From: Hypsibius dujardini
Lineage: Eukaryota; Tardigrada; Eutardigrada; Parachela; Hypsibiidae
NCBI GenBank assembly: GCA_001579985.1
Contig: LRSR01007795.1
Span: 1 to 31,186 of the forward strand
Reading direction: 5' to 3'
DNA: 31,186 nt
The notes below the pieces were generated by a model. The model saw only the letters and a program-made list of their open reading frames with translations, was not told where the DNA came from and did not search any database. A program made the translations under genes and the position numbers. Shown here piece after piece: positions 1 to 9,420 of the stretch. The first letter of the stretch is position 1. Each line of letters starts with the position of its first letter.

Positions 1-1892
1 CCCATGACAGCTCACTCGAGGCTTCTTCCATGCATGAGTGTAGTTAGTTGTGTCTGCATAATACGACACATACAAAGAAAGACAACAACGACGCAGACAG
101 AAGGACAGACAATCCCGCTTGGGAAGCGATGATTGAAGCCGTTTTTTCAACAATCTCTCTTTTGTGTGTTGTCGAGTTGTGTGTTGTCTTGATGTTTATA
201 GCAAGCGACTGCGCGACGCGCGATATTTTGAGTGTGCTGCCGGGCCGGACGGGATAGAAACGGCCCACCTTTTTGTACTGCTACTTTTCAAGCCGGCCGG
301 GTTGATTTTGAACGAGCTGATTCAAGAAGAGCTCTTCCATGACAAGTTGTGAAGGAAAGGAATGAGGGGAAACGGGACCAGCACCACACACAAGAGGGGA
401 CGTTTTGATGAATCTCTTCGTGGTTGGGGTCTTGCACGGAGAGAACGGTCTCGGCCTCTCCAATGTTATTATTGACTCGGGTGCGGCTGCAGCAGCAGCG
501 GCTCTTGAGAGAGCCACTCCGATCATCGGATCCTAAGCTTCCTTTTCTCCTCCTTCTCTTCCTCTTCCTCCTCTCATTCGGGTTTTCCGAAGGATGCATC
601 GTGACGTATACACACTTTTACATGGCTATGCAATACAATACGTGACACTCATCCCCCCTTCTCTCTCGGCTATCCCGCCCGTACAAACTTTACCATCAGT
701 GGCACATACACACACATTTGTGTGTGTATGCGCTGCACGAGTACACCAACCCGAGCACTCACCCCCGGCTCTCGACTATCTCTGCTCTGCTGAGCGACTA
801 TACTGTGAAACTTGAGCTCATTGACTTTCCCGTCAAGTTCAATCTGAAAACCCTCCTTTTTTCCTGCGTACACACACTCTTCGGACCCCTTGTCTGTTTT
901 GTCTGCTTCTTCCACGCTGTTCTGCTTTCCAGGACCTGTTAACCGTATCGGATTTTTTTGCTCATACATGCTCAATTTTTCAACATTCCCCACAGCATTG
1001 TTTTTGGAAGACCATGGAGTTTAGGTAGGAATAATTTAGCGGGAAAATTGTGGATGTCGAAATTATTTCCTGCTCGAATATGTGAAGACCACGGAAACGG
1101 TCTTGACTTGATAAATGATGATGTGCATTGAGTATTATCACCCGATGGCGTTGTAAGACCATATTCTCGATCCGTTATTTTATGGAGACCCAGGTGCAAT
1201 GTATTTCTAGACTATTGTTGGTTATCGTAGATTCGATGTTGAAACTGTTTTCCAAAGACGGCATGTTGTCAAAATTTGAGAGTACTGCTTAAGAAAACAT
1301 TTGTAAGGACAGCCAGCGCTGTTTTCTGTGACAATAATTATTCACCAAGGAATAGCAGTTTGATGAGAAGAAAGACTCAAACTGATCCGAAATCCAAACT
1401 TCTTAAATTCATTTAAAAATGAATACTATTCTGGTTAACAGTCAGATCAGTATTGATATTTTTTTAAATTTCTGAACGAGAAGAACTATTACAAGCCTTA
1501 TCAGAAATTTGAAACATATAAACGAAAAATACGCACATCCAATGACATTAAATACATATAATGTCTCGTCATACTGGAGCAATTGTTTGTTGCCTCAGTG
1601 GCATCACGTACGTGTTGTGGTTTCACATGAAAAGGTTGGCTCACATTTTCTCTTGTTGGATTGTCTTCCTGTGGTAAAACGTTCAGACACGCAGAAATTT
1701 GAACTGTCTCGTTCCGGTTTGACCAAAGCATCGAAAATCTATCCGACTAATGTGACACGCCCCTTTTGTAGGAATTTGGCGGGATATCTCTCGATGCGGT
1801 GGGCAGAGGGATTATTTTCGGCTAATTGAGCTCGTCTGTCAGTGATCAACTGGAGTGTGTAGTGTATTTATTGCGTGTCTGGCTGAGCGCAT
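1..1892. other. Upstream region of the amine GPCR, no supportable gene
   Basis: No convincing coding exon is visible here; the open frames are short and unlike any family I know. The first 900 bases are richer in G+C than the rest of the window. They hold a pyrimidine-rich run at about 541-576 (CTCC/CTTC repeats) and a CA/TG palindrome at 705-730. The stretch from 1000 to 1800 is AT-rich. This is the most likely place for the promoter and 5' UTR of the receptor whose ATG is at 1893. I cannot point to a clear TATA box or initiator. Confidence 0.5.
705..730. repeat. Perfect CA/TG palindrome, 12-bp arms
   Basis: The left arm CATACACACACA (705-716) is followed by TT and then its exact reverse complement TGTGTGTGTATG (719-730). 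It is a dinucleotide-rich cruciform-prone microsatellite upstream of the GPCR gene. A regulatory role is possible but not shown. Confidence 0.8.
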
Positions 1893-4800
1893 ATGGATTT
1901 ACTTACGGCATCTCCCGCCGCTGCCACCATCATCATCATCAATTCGTCATCGTCCTCGTCGACCGGCTTGTTGGCTCATTCCTCCGATCCTGCTGCTGAT
2001 CTCCACAAAGACAGCCTCACCGAGCGAGACCTGCTGCGAACTATTTTGACGGCTCTTCCGACGCTGATTATCGTGATCGGCACGATCGCCGGAAATGTGT
2101 TGGTGTGTGTGGCCATCGGCTGGAGCCGGCAACTGCGGAAGAACATCACCAACGCCTTTTGTGCCTCCCTGGCCATCAGGTATATTACGGAATACATTCT
2201 TGACATTTTTAGGCGGAACATCGAACCACTTAGCAAGCGAGAAATGCCAAAAATTGTAGCATTTGTTTGATTCGCACCACAAATGGAGTCCTTCTTTTCC
2301 AATATTAAAATCCTTCCACGCTCTTTCAAGTTCTGTATTTTATTATTATCGATAAGGCTATACAGTACAAGGAAAAATAAAATTCAAAGCAGTTGAAATG
2401 TTTTCTTTACATACGTTTAATGTACAGTGAACTTTGCATTACAGCTATATTACGTATTAAAAAAATTCTGATGCGAGTTCTCGTATAACGATGTGACATG
2501 CACTATCATTGCGGATCCTGTCGATAAACGGAATAAAGGATAATTTGCAAAATTGTTTTCGTTATGCTTTCCCGTAATATTTGTTATCGGGAGCATTCCA
2601 TTAGCGTGTCGCGTGTAACTGTTTATTCAAATATGCCGCAAAAGAGATGGAATGTTGTGTCTCATTTTGCCGCCAAAAATTGATAATCTTTATTGCTCTG
2701 TTTGCTCTTATAGCGACCTGCTATTGGGGCTGTTTGTGCTGCCAATCAGCTTCGGTCGGCTCATGACAGACAACTGGACGCTGGGGACCGTTTTGTGCAA
2801 TGTCTACATCTCCATGGATGTCTTCCTCTCAACTGCTTCCATCCTTAATTTATTCATCGTAAGTCGGTTAATCAACCATTCCAGCGAGTTAGCTTAGACA
2901 AACACGCGCATATTTCACGTCACCGGCAACATTCCTCCTTATTCATGCATCGAGGATGCATCCTTAATCGCGTCACTTCACACAAATCGTACAGACATCC
3001 TATTGAAACATTTTGTATGAAAGATCGTGCCCTACGATCTGAACTGATATTTGTTTAGCACAAGATCGCCAGTGTCAACGGTAAAGACAAAGACCAGTCT
3101 TCCGTCGCAATATGACGGAACAGTTCAAGTCATTTTAATTACAAAAATTGCATATTTATTTTGCTTCCACCTGTTGCAATTTTAAAAACTGAAATGTGTT
3201 TTTTCTTATTCTCCCGTGATGCCTTAGATTGAAAATAGAGAAAAGTAATTTTCAAAAATTTATCAAACATTAGTAATTCGGTACGAGGTAAACGTGGTGA
3301 TCTCATTGTCAGTTAAATCTCATTATATATAAATAAATATTGGAATAAATTCAAAAGATAACATACATATATAATGTTATTTATAAATACAGTTAAAATA
3401 AACATATCGCGTTTTGCATGTTTGCAATTAGCAAAATGGAAGAATCAATAAAAACAATATATAATTATCAATAATAGTAAATCATTTTTGCCTGATAATG
3501 AGAAGTTAAAGTAGGATATAATTAAGATTATGACAATTTGTATTTTTAGTCACCGACAAAAATTAACATTTTACAATTCTGCAAACCAAAAATTATGTGT
3601 TTCATTAAGAGTAACCCTGATGACCAATACCTGTTCGTGATTTTGTTTGAATATTATACGGTATTTTTTGGTTTTAGCTAATTACTGGTACAATACTATA
3701 TACTATGCCCATATAATTCGAATAATGTTACTCAAAATATGGTCTAAATTAATTGAAATATTGCAGCCCAATTATTGGTACCATACTATATACTGTATTT
3801 ATATAAATGTTACTCAAAATATTGTACAAATTATGTTAGAATGTTTTATTGATATATAGATTTTATTTCAGTTCGTCATATGTTATTGTGGACGTACTCA
3901 AACTTCATGTTTTTTGTCTCTCGGCAGGTTTCCATTGACCGATACTACGCAATAACGCGGCCTCTCCTCTACCGCACCATTATCACCAAACGCACAGCGA
4001 CGGTGATGTTGACCATTGTCTGGCTCATGTCCGCCGTCATCGGTTTTCTCCCGATCTACCTCGGCTGGAACACGGAGGACGGTCGCGTCCAGAACGTGGA
4101 CAATCCCTTAATCTGTGATTTCCCGGTGGAGAATCTCTTCTACAGTTTCACCATCGGTGTGGGCACTTTTTACATTCCCCTCCTCATCCTCTACCTGATG
4201 TACACAAAAATCCTCACGATAAGCTACGGCCACGTCAAGGCCATCCGTGCTCAAACCACCCTACATAACCAGTTCGACGGGGAGAAGCAGAATTCTAACA
4301 AAAATATCCTGCTACAGGTAAAGTTCAATGAATTGATTGACCTTGAACTTTGTTGCACTTGCCAAGTTGAAGTGAAATAATTGCTCATTTTCTCCTGGTT
4401 TAAATAGGCTTGTTCTAGTTTTGTTTCCCAATAAACTTTAATTTAGTTGTTGGTAATTTTAATTTAACTGATTCTTAATTGGTTGATTTTAATTTAGCTG
4501 AACTTAAAGTGAAATGCTTGCACATATTATTCTAGTTTCCGTTGTTTTGATTTAATTTTAATTTAGTTCAAATTTTATTATACTCAAGTTGGTAGTAATT
4601 TGACCTTAGCTGATATTTAGCAAATGCGAAACATTAGATTGGATCAAAGAGTATATTTTAAGTTTTCGTTTGTTTGTCCTAAATCTCTGTCACGGAGCTA
4701 ATATAACAGCAATATTCATTATTTTTTCTTCTTCCTGATTTGATACAGTTTACTCATGATGGAATACATTTTCACTACTTCCAGGAAATATTTTAGGTGC

Positions 4801-6346
4801 TAAGCTTTGTAGAACATTGTATTTGGTATTCGGGGTGCTTCGCTGTGTAATGACATACTGTGGAGTCTCAACAATTTGGTGCTAATTTTTAGGCTTACCA
4901 GTATTTTATGCCTGCACACACTGTTCTATCCTACAGTCATAATATACGGGGGTCATTAAAAACTGCCACCAAGTGGTTGAGACTCTACAGTATCTTTCAC
5001 AATGTATTGATTGTGATGAAATGAAGTGCATGGTTTAAGAACTGCTGAAACTGCTGAAACTGCTGAAACTAAATTGTAAATCCATTCAGTTTTCGTTCAT
5101 TTTTGTTTGAGGCGGTGACTAATTAACTGTCTATTGTAGAACGTATATTTTGAACCTGTCTCTGTGATAAAACGGCCACTGTTTAAATGCTGTCAATTTA
5201 AATTTGGACGAATCGCACCAAAGTGTGCTCACGACAGTGCATTCAATAAACACTTGATCCCAGTCTAAGATTAACACTGAAATGGATTCCGAAATTGAAG
5301 TTTTCAGCATTTTCATCAAAAATACTTTCCTACTTATTTTAAACGAATTACTACTTGTATGATTAGTGATCATACAGTAGGGTGAGAAACTATATTAACT
5401 CATATTAAACATCGCATTGCTATTTACCACACATATATCATGTCCTTTGTTATATGGTACATAAAATCGAACGCAGTCCATGTTATGAATTCCGCATTTT
5501 AGGAGGAAACTAACTTAAAGAAGTAGAACAATAAATTTGGGATTTTTTTAGTTTTCAGAGAAATTAAACGTAAAATTTTGCTTACTAGAAATTTAAGTAA
5601 GGAAATTGAACTTAATCTACCAATTTCAACTGAAATTTAAACAATCATTTCGAACTGAAATTTAACATCGTCTTAATAACTCAAAAACTAAATTAAAACC
5701 CATAAATTATTTTTTAAATTGAGACTTAATCCAGGAGAAAAAAAAATAAATCACCAATTAATTTCGATTGAAATTCACACTAAAAGTTTTAATCACTGAG
5801 AGTCTAAAAAACATGAGTGTTCAAGTAGACTGAGCATTATTCCACTAACAAAACTAATCAGTTCAATAATTTTTGCTAATCTTAAATTGAGCTACCTAGA
5901 AAGTACCAATATTGCATGATTCAAATCATGGATTTTCTTTCCAGCATCGCGCCACGCTGACCCTCTTCATCATTGTGGGGGCCTTCTCCATCTGTTGGCT
6001 TCCCTACTTCACCTGCTTCACCATCAGCCCGCTGACCGCCATGTCGGACCGCCCACTAATGGCAAACATCTTCCTATGGATGGGCTACTTTAATTCCTTC
6101 ATCAACCCATTCGTCTACGGGATGACTAACCGCGAATACCGGAGTGCCTTCCATCAGCTGCTGTGCAGTTGGCGGAAGCATCCCGAGCACTTCCCGGTGC
6201 TGCAACACCGCGAACCAGATTACCTCTGCAAGAGCAGCAGCAACAACAGTAACAACAACCTCAAGGCCACTTCGAGGAGTACGGGACTGCTGCTGGAAAA
6301 GTCTGCGGCCTCTTCGGCGACCAATCTCAACGTCAACGGCATCTGA
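1893..6346 (+). CDS. Biogenic-amine class A GPCR, histamine H2 receptor-like (4 exons)
   Basis: Seven-helix plasma-membrane receptor that should couple an amine transmitter to G proteins. Exons 1893-2179, 2714-2858, 3928-4317 and 5945-6346 have GT-AG introns with matching phases (2, 0, 0) and give 407 residues. Visible landmarks: GN at 67-68 (TM1), D97 (2.50), disulfide cysteines C124 and C207, the amine-binding aspartate D131 (3.32), DRY 148-150, W176 (4.50), P228 (5.50), CWLPYF 291-296, W319/Y322 and NPFVY 328-332. The blocks STASILNLF, FLPIYLGWN, ICWLPYF and LWMGYFNS follow histamine H2 receptors closely; D1-like dopamine and beta-octopamine receptors are the next nearest. Position 5.42 is I220 rather than the aspartate of H2 or the serine of catecholamine receptors, while T224 (5.46) is kept, so the ligand is uncertain. 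The third intracellular loop is short. C348 is a possible palmitoylation site, and the tail has an Asn/Ser-rich run near 370-380. The N-terminus has a Ser run and no signal peptide. Confidence 0.93.
2180..2713 (+). other. Intron 1 of the amine GPCR
   Basis: AT-rich phase-2 intron bounded by GT (2180) and a TTATAG acceptor ending at 2713. It splits the serine codon just before D2.50. I see no other feature in it. Confidence 0.85.
2859..3927 (+). other. Intron 2 of the amine GPCR
   Basis: AT-rich phase-0 intron with donor GTAAGT at 2859 and a TCTCGGCAG acceptor ending at 3927. It enters three codons upstream of DRY. It carries an imperfect tandem duplication at 3678-3833 and nothing else that I can support. 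Confidence 0.85.
3678..3833 (+). repeat. Imperfect tandem duplication in GPCR intron 2
   Basis: Two related units of about 65-75 bases lie at 3678-3752 and 3769-3833. Both contain AATTAYTGGTA, ATACTATATACT and ATGTTACTCAAAATAT in the same order, with small indels. It looks like a local AT-rich duplication. Confidence 0.75.
4855..4993. mobile_element. MITE-like inverted repeat flanked by TA, in GPCR intron 3
   Basis: The left end ATACTGTGGAGTCTCAAC matches the reverse complement of the right end GTTGAGACTCTACAGTAT with one mismatch. The match continues inward past TTGGTG to a TTTTTA run, giving arms of roughly 38 bases in a 139-bp unit. Both ends sit directly inside a TA dinucleotide. TA-flanked terminal inverted repeats without coding capacity fit a non-autonomous Tc1/mariner-type MITE. 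The class assignment is inference. Confidence 0.65.
5041..5070 (+). repeat. Tandem repeat, 9-base unit ACTGCTGAA x3
   Basis: Three perfect copies of ACTGCTGAA followed by a partial ACT. A short minisatellite inside intron 3 of the amine receptor. Confidence 0.9.
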
Positions 6347-6769
6347 CATGCCCCGCGTTAGCAGTCAAAGGGTCTTGTTGTGTTTCTCCTCCGTCGATCG
6401 TGATGGTGAATAAGCTCTTTTGTGGGGCTGCGCTGCGGGGTGGAAGCTGTTGTTGTCTGAGCAAACCATGTCAAGGATGTACTTCTTTTTTTCGCGTGGG
6501 TGGTGGTGGTGGTGTGTTGTGTGGATCGATTTTCTGTAGCCTTCGTTGTTTGTCTTGCGAACCTCTAATGTGCCCCCGTTGCTCATGGACTGCATGGCTG
6601 TCAGTCACAGGAAAAGTATGCGCACCAATGCTAATTACAATGCTGTCAGTCACAATTAAGAGAGACTTGTCGGGAATCGCGCGTCGAGGATAATGAACAG
6701 CTAAATGCCTGCTCTTCGCTACGAGCCTATCTACCGGTCTATCAGATTGTCTGCCTGTCTGCCATCCTG
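6347..6769 (+). other. Probable 3' UTR and downstream flank of the amine GPCR
   Basis: The stretch follows the TGA at 6344-6346. It includes a GGTGGTGGTGG run near 6500. No canonical AATAAA is visible close to the stop, so the 3' end of the transcript cannot be placed. The open frames here look non-coding. Confidence 0.4.
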
Positions 6770-7140
6770 TGTGTCTGTTTGACTGTATGACTATCTGTCT
6801 ATTTATCTGTCTGTCTGGCGCTGCCTATTTGTCGATTTTCCTTTGTCTTGTCTGTCTGTCTGATTGTCTGTTTGTCCGTCTGCTTGCCAGCTTGCTGCCT
6901 TCCTGCCTGCCTGCCTGCCTGCCTGTTTGTCTGTCTGCCTGTGTATTAGTTTGTGTGTCTGTGCGTTTGAGTATTTGTTTGTCTGTTTATCTGCCACTCT
7001 GTCGGTGTGTTTGTTTGTTTGTCTGCCTGTCTCTCTGTCTATGGGTATGTCCATTTCCCTTTTTTTCTGCCTGCTAAGTTTTCTGTCTGCCTGTATCTCT
7101 CTTTTTCCCTGTTATTTTTTTCTCTGGCTGTCTGTCTATC
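6770..7140 (+). repeat. CTGT/TGCC tetranucleotide tract (degenerate microsatellite)
   Basis: The plus strand is dominated by TCTGTCTG, TGCCTGCC and TGTTTGTC units over about 370 bases, which is why long Cys/Leu-rich open frames appear in several frames. It is simple-sequence DNA, not a gene. A complementary GACA-type run lies at 7415-7441, so the two could pair as a large hairpin. Confidence 0.9.
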
Positions 7141-7414
7141 TCCCGATAACATTTAATATCGTGCTAGAATTCATTGAACTTTGCACAACGAGAGCGACCC
7201 GCTCTCTTCGGAGGACATGTCTCCGGGGACGACTGATTTTTGCCGTCAAACGTCCACTGATTGAAACTTTATGCACGCTTCTCCATAAAACGACTCACAT
7301 TTCTTACAGAAACGACCTCCATAAACACACATACATAGAGAAGTCTCTTCACTCTCGCGCGATCAACTTTTAGTCCGCCAGCGCTTCTGATGGGGAATCG
7401 ATTGCTAAGGAATC

Positions 7415-7441
7415 CAGACAGAGAGGCAGACAGATAGACAG
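7415..7441 (+). repeat. GACA-type run complementary to the CTGT tract
   Basis: A short CAGACAGA, GGCAGACAGA and TAGACAG run is the reverse complement of units in the upstream CTGT tract. It is the only purine-strand version nearby. Confidence 0.7.
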
Positions 7442-8150
7442 TCGCTCCGAGCACGCAAGATGTGGACACTATCAAAATTTTAAAGCGGCATGGAGGGAGT
7501 ACAGCTATAAAACGCGGCAAGCGAGGAAGGAAGAATTGATGGCATGTCTGAACGAAATTATCCTGTAAAAGCAAAGCGAAAAAATTGTGGAAATTTTTGG
7601 GTGTGGCGTCGGAATGGATTTAGGAGAAAAATAAGCAAAATTTGGAAATTTTATCGTGCTAAAATGTCTGGCCTTTAATTTTCCTTGTAGCCAACTATAG
7701 ATTAATATTGCTTTTATTGCTATGAGAGGAGGCTAAGGAAAAAATGGTGTTAATAAAAACTAGTGGTTGGTCGTTTTGTGGACACAAAAGAAACTATACT
7801 GTCGCAATGTCACTTTTTCTATAACAAACCGGCCAAATGATGGATTTTTTTAAAACACGGTTTCATAATTCGTTCATTCCTTAAATAATTATCGACAGAT
7901 TCTTATCCGATTGCTTGACGCATGGCGAATCTAAGCTCTGAAGAACCACTCGAATTTATATCTTAAGCACATGCCCTACTAACTGATGAATTCCTGACTG
8001 TAAATATAAATAATATTGGCTCGTTTTGACTATTGCTTTCCTTTTTTGGGATGCTGTGAGCAGCATTTACGCACAGAGGCCCGAACTGTGTCAAGATCAA
8101 ACACGGCTTATTGATTTAAAAGCTTGTTTGGTCATTTCTGGCTGATATCC
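7442..8150. other. Intergenic stretch, nothing recognised
   Basis: AT-rich DNA between the tetranucleotide tract and the terminator-like hairpin. I see no exon with family resemblance, no RNA gene and no repeat. Confidence 0.5.
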
Positions 8151-8153
8151 CTA

Positions 8154-8185
8154 AAAAAACCTCCAGTAAATACTGGAGGTTTTTT
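8154..8185. terminator. Perfect 15-bp hairpin with A6/T6 flanks, intrinsic-terminator-like
   Basis: AAAAAACCTCCAGTA (8154-8168) and TACTGGAGGTTTTTT (8171-8185) are exact reverse complements with a 2-base spacer. The form, a stable stem followed by a T run on either strand, is that of a bidirectional bacterial rho-independent terminator. It lies about 275 bases beyond the stop of the minus-strand DUF1348 gene. In a eukaryotic genome it may equally be a chance palindrome, a short foldback repeat or an RNA 3'-end hairpin; only the structure is certain. Confidence 0.5.
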
Positions 8186-8460
8186 AAATGAATTTTAATG
8201 CACAGTTCAACCCTTAGCACTTGCGCGAAAATTCATAAAATACTGAATTTTAAAATAGCAAAGAATGAGCGTGAACAAAGCAATACAAATGACAGGGACA
8301 TTTTAGTTAACCAAAAAATGATTCATCGAAAACAAAGATATTATAAATGTGGTCTTAAACCATTTTCTTTTAATTCATATCGTAGAGCGAAGAAATATTT
8401 TTGCGTGTAGACGATTGGGCAAGGAATAGCTACAGCGCCAAATCGAGTCGTACCCATTTT

Positions 8461-8871
8461 CTACAGTCGCCGTTCGTTCTCCTTGATCGGCACATCGTTG
8501 ATGGAGGCGTACCGTCGTTTCATCAGGCCGTTCTCGTCGAACTCCCAGTTCTCGTTGCCGTACGCCCGGAACCACTCTCCCTTAGCGTTGTGGCATTCGT
8601 ACTCGAAGCGAACGGCAATGCGGTTGTCCGTGAAGGCCCACAGTTCCTTCTTCAGTTTATAGTCCAATTCACGCTGCCACTTTCCCGTGAGGAACTTGAT
8701 GACGTCCGCGCGTCCGTTGATGAACTCGGACCGATTGCGCCACTCCGTGTCCACCGTGTAGCCTTGTGCCACGCGTTCCGGGTCTCGGCTATTCCAGGCA
8801 TCTTCGGCCAGCTGCACCTTCTGCAGGGCAGTTTCCTGGGTGAACGGTGGAAGTGGGTGTTTCCTTTCCAT
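8461..8871 (-). CDS. DUF1348 family protein (SnoaL/NTF2-like), possibly acquired horizontally
   Basis: Small 136-residue cytosolic protein of the DUF1348 family, which has the SnoaL/NTF2-like cone fold; the family's reaction is not established. Nearly the whole length is family signature: [13 protein letters not shown] near the start, [67 protein letters not shown] and the terminal ASINDVPI. Full family length is present and no internal break is seen. The ATG at 8871 is preferred over an in-frame ATG at 8913, because a TTTATCTTCAG acceptor ends at about 8881 and the family begins near PPFT. A CCAG/GTACGC donor near 9152 suggests a 5' UTR intron. An ATTAAA lies about 90 bases past the stop. 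The family is common in bacteria and fungi and rare in animals, so transfer with later intron gain is the inference. Confidence 0.92.
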   Translation of the reverse strand: MERKHPLPPFTQETALQKVQLAEDAWNSRDPERVAQGYTVDTEWRNRSEFINGRADVIKFLTGKWQRELDYKLKKELWAFTDNRIAVRFEYECHNAKGEWFRAYGNENWEFDENGLMKRRYASINDVPIKENERRL

Positions 8872-8881
8872 TTCTGTGTCT

Positions 8882-9420
8882 GAAGATAAATTATAGATTG
8901 TGAAATTGGTCACAAATTCGACAGGAAAAAGGGGTGAACTTTCTGTTCACGTGCCTTTATCAAAATATGCTCGTAAAGGCTGCAGTTGACAAATAATTTC
9001 GACCGAAATTGAGAAATAGTTTGAAAGGAGCTGCACAGTTGCGGAGTTAACTTTCAAAATAAAACTGCATAAAACTGCCCAGTATGATGCCGTTTGTTTT
9101 CACTAATTCGTAGAAATTCAAGAGGCAGCATTCGTAAAAATTCAGTGCGTACCTGGAAAACAGCCACAACCGAATTTCCTCCAGCAGTGTGATAGTTGCT
9201 TATTTATCAGTTTAACACGCTGTGCTCAAGGCCATTCGGTGTACATAAAGACGGAGAAAGATCTGCGAAAGTGTAGACACAGTTTCACTTCTCTGCGCAT
9301 ATGCCTTGCGGTGTTATGTTGTTTTGTTATCTGGCTATGGTTTGGGTGGATGGATCGGTTTACCAAAACAGTTATTTAATAAAACTTCGGAACGTCAGAT
9401 TGGGCACACGTTTATATTAA
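8882..9420 (-). promoter_or_regulatory. Probable 5' UTR intron, leader exon and promoter of the DUF1348 gene
   Basis: On the minus strand a CCAG/GTACGC donor near 9152 and the TTTATCTTCAG acceptor near 8881 define a possible intron of about 270 bases just before the ATG. Upstream, TATAAA occurs on the minus strand at 9416-9411, which would place transcription start near 9385 and give a leader exon of about 230 bases. The frame through that leader has no ATG. This is signal-based inference. Confidence 0.4.

Larger units (their letters stand above)
4318..5944 (+). other. Intron 3 of the amine GPCR
   Basis: A 1.6-kb AT-rich phase-0 intron with donor GTAAAG at 4318 and a TTTCTTTCCAG acceptor ending at 5944. 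It separates the third intracellular loop from TM6. It holds a TA-flanked inverted-repeat element (4855-4993) and a 9-base tandem repeat (5041-5070); the rest is AT-rich DNA without recognisable content. Confidence 0.85.

Noticed and set aside
1509-1829. Plus-strand 106-codon open frame upstream of the amine GPCR
   Set aside because: No homology, no splice partner, and its composition matches non-coding DNA; probably upstream or UTR sequence.
6769-7373. Long Cys/Leu-rich open frames on the plus strand
   Set aside because: They are translations of a CTGT/TGCC tetranucleotide tract, open in several frames and on both strands; not a protein gene.
8375-8575. Frames overlapping the DUF1348 gene on both strands
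   Set aside because: They are shadows of the conserved minus-strand gene; the plus-strand 160-codon frame is antisense to it.
8461-8913. DUF1348 start at 8913 with a 14-residue extension
   Set aside because: The extension is outside the family pattern and contains a good splice acceptor just before the ATG at 8871, so it is more likely intron and UTR sequence.
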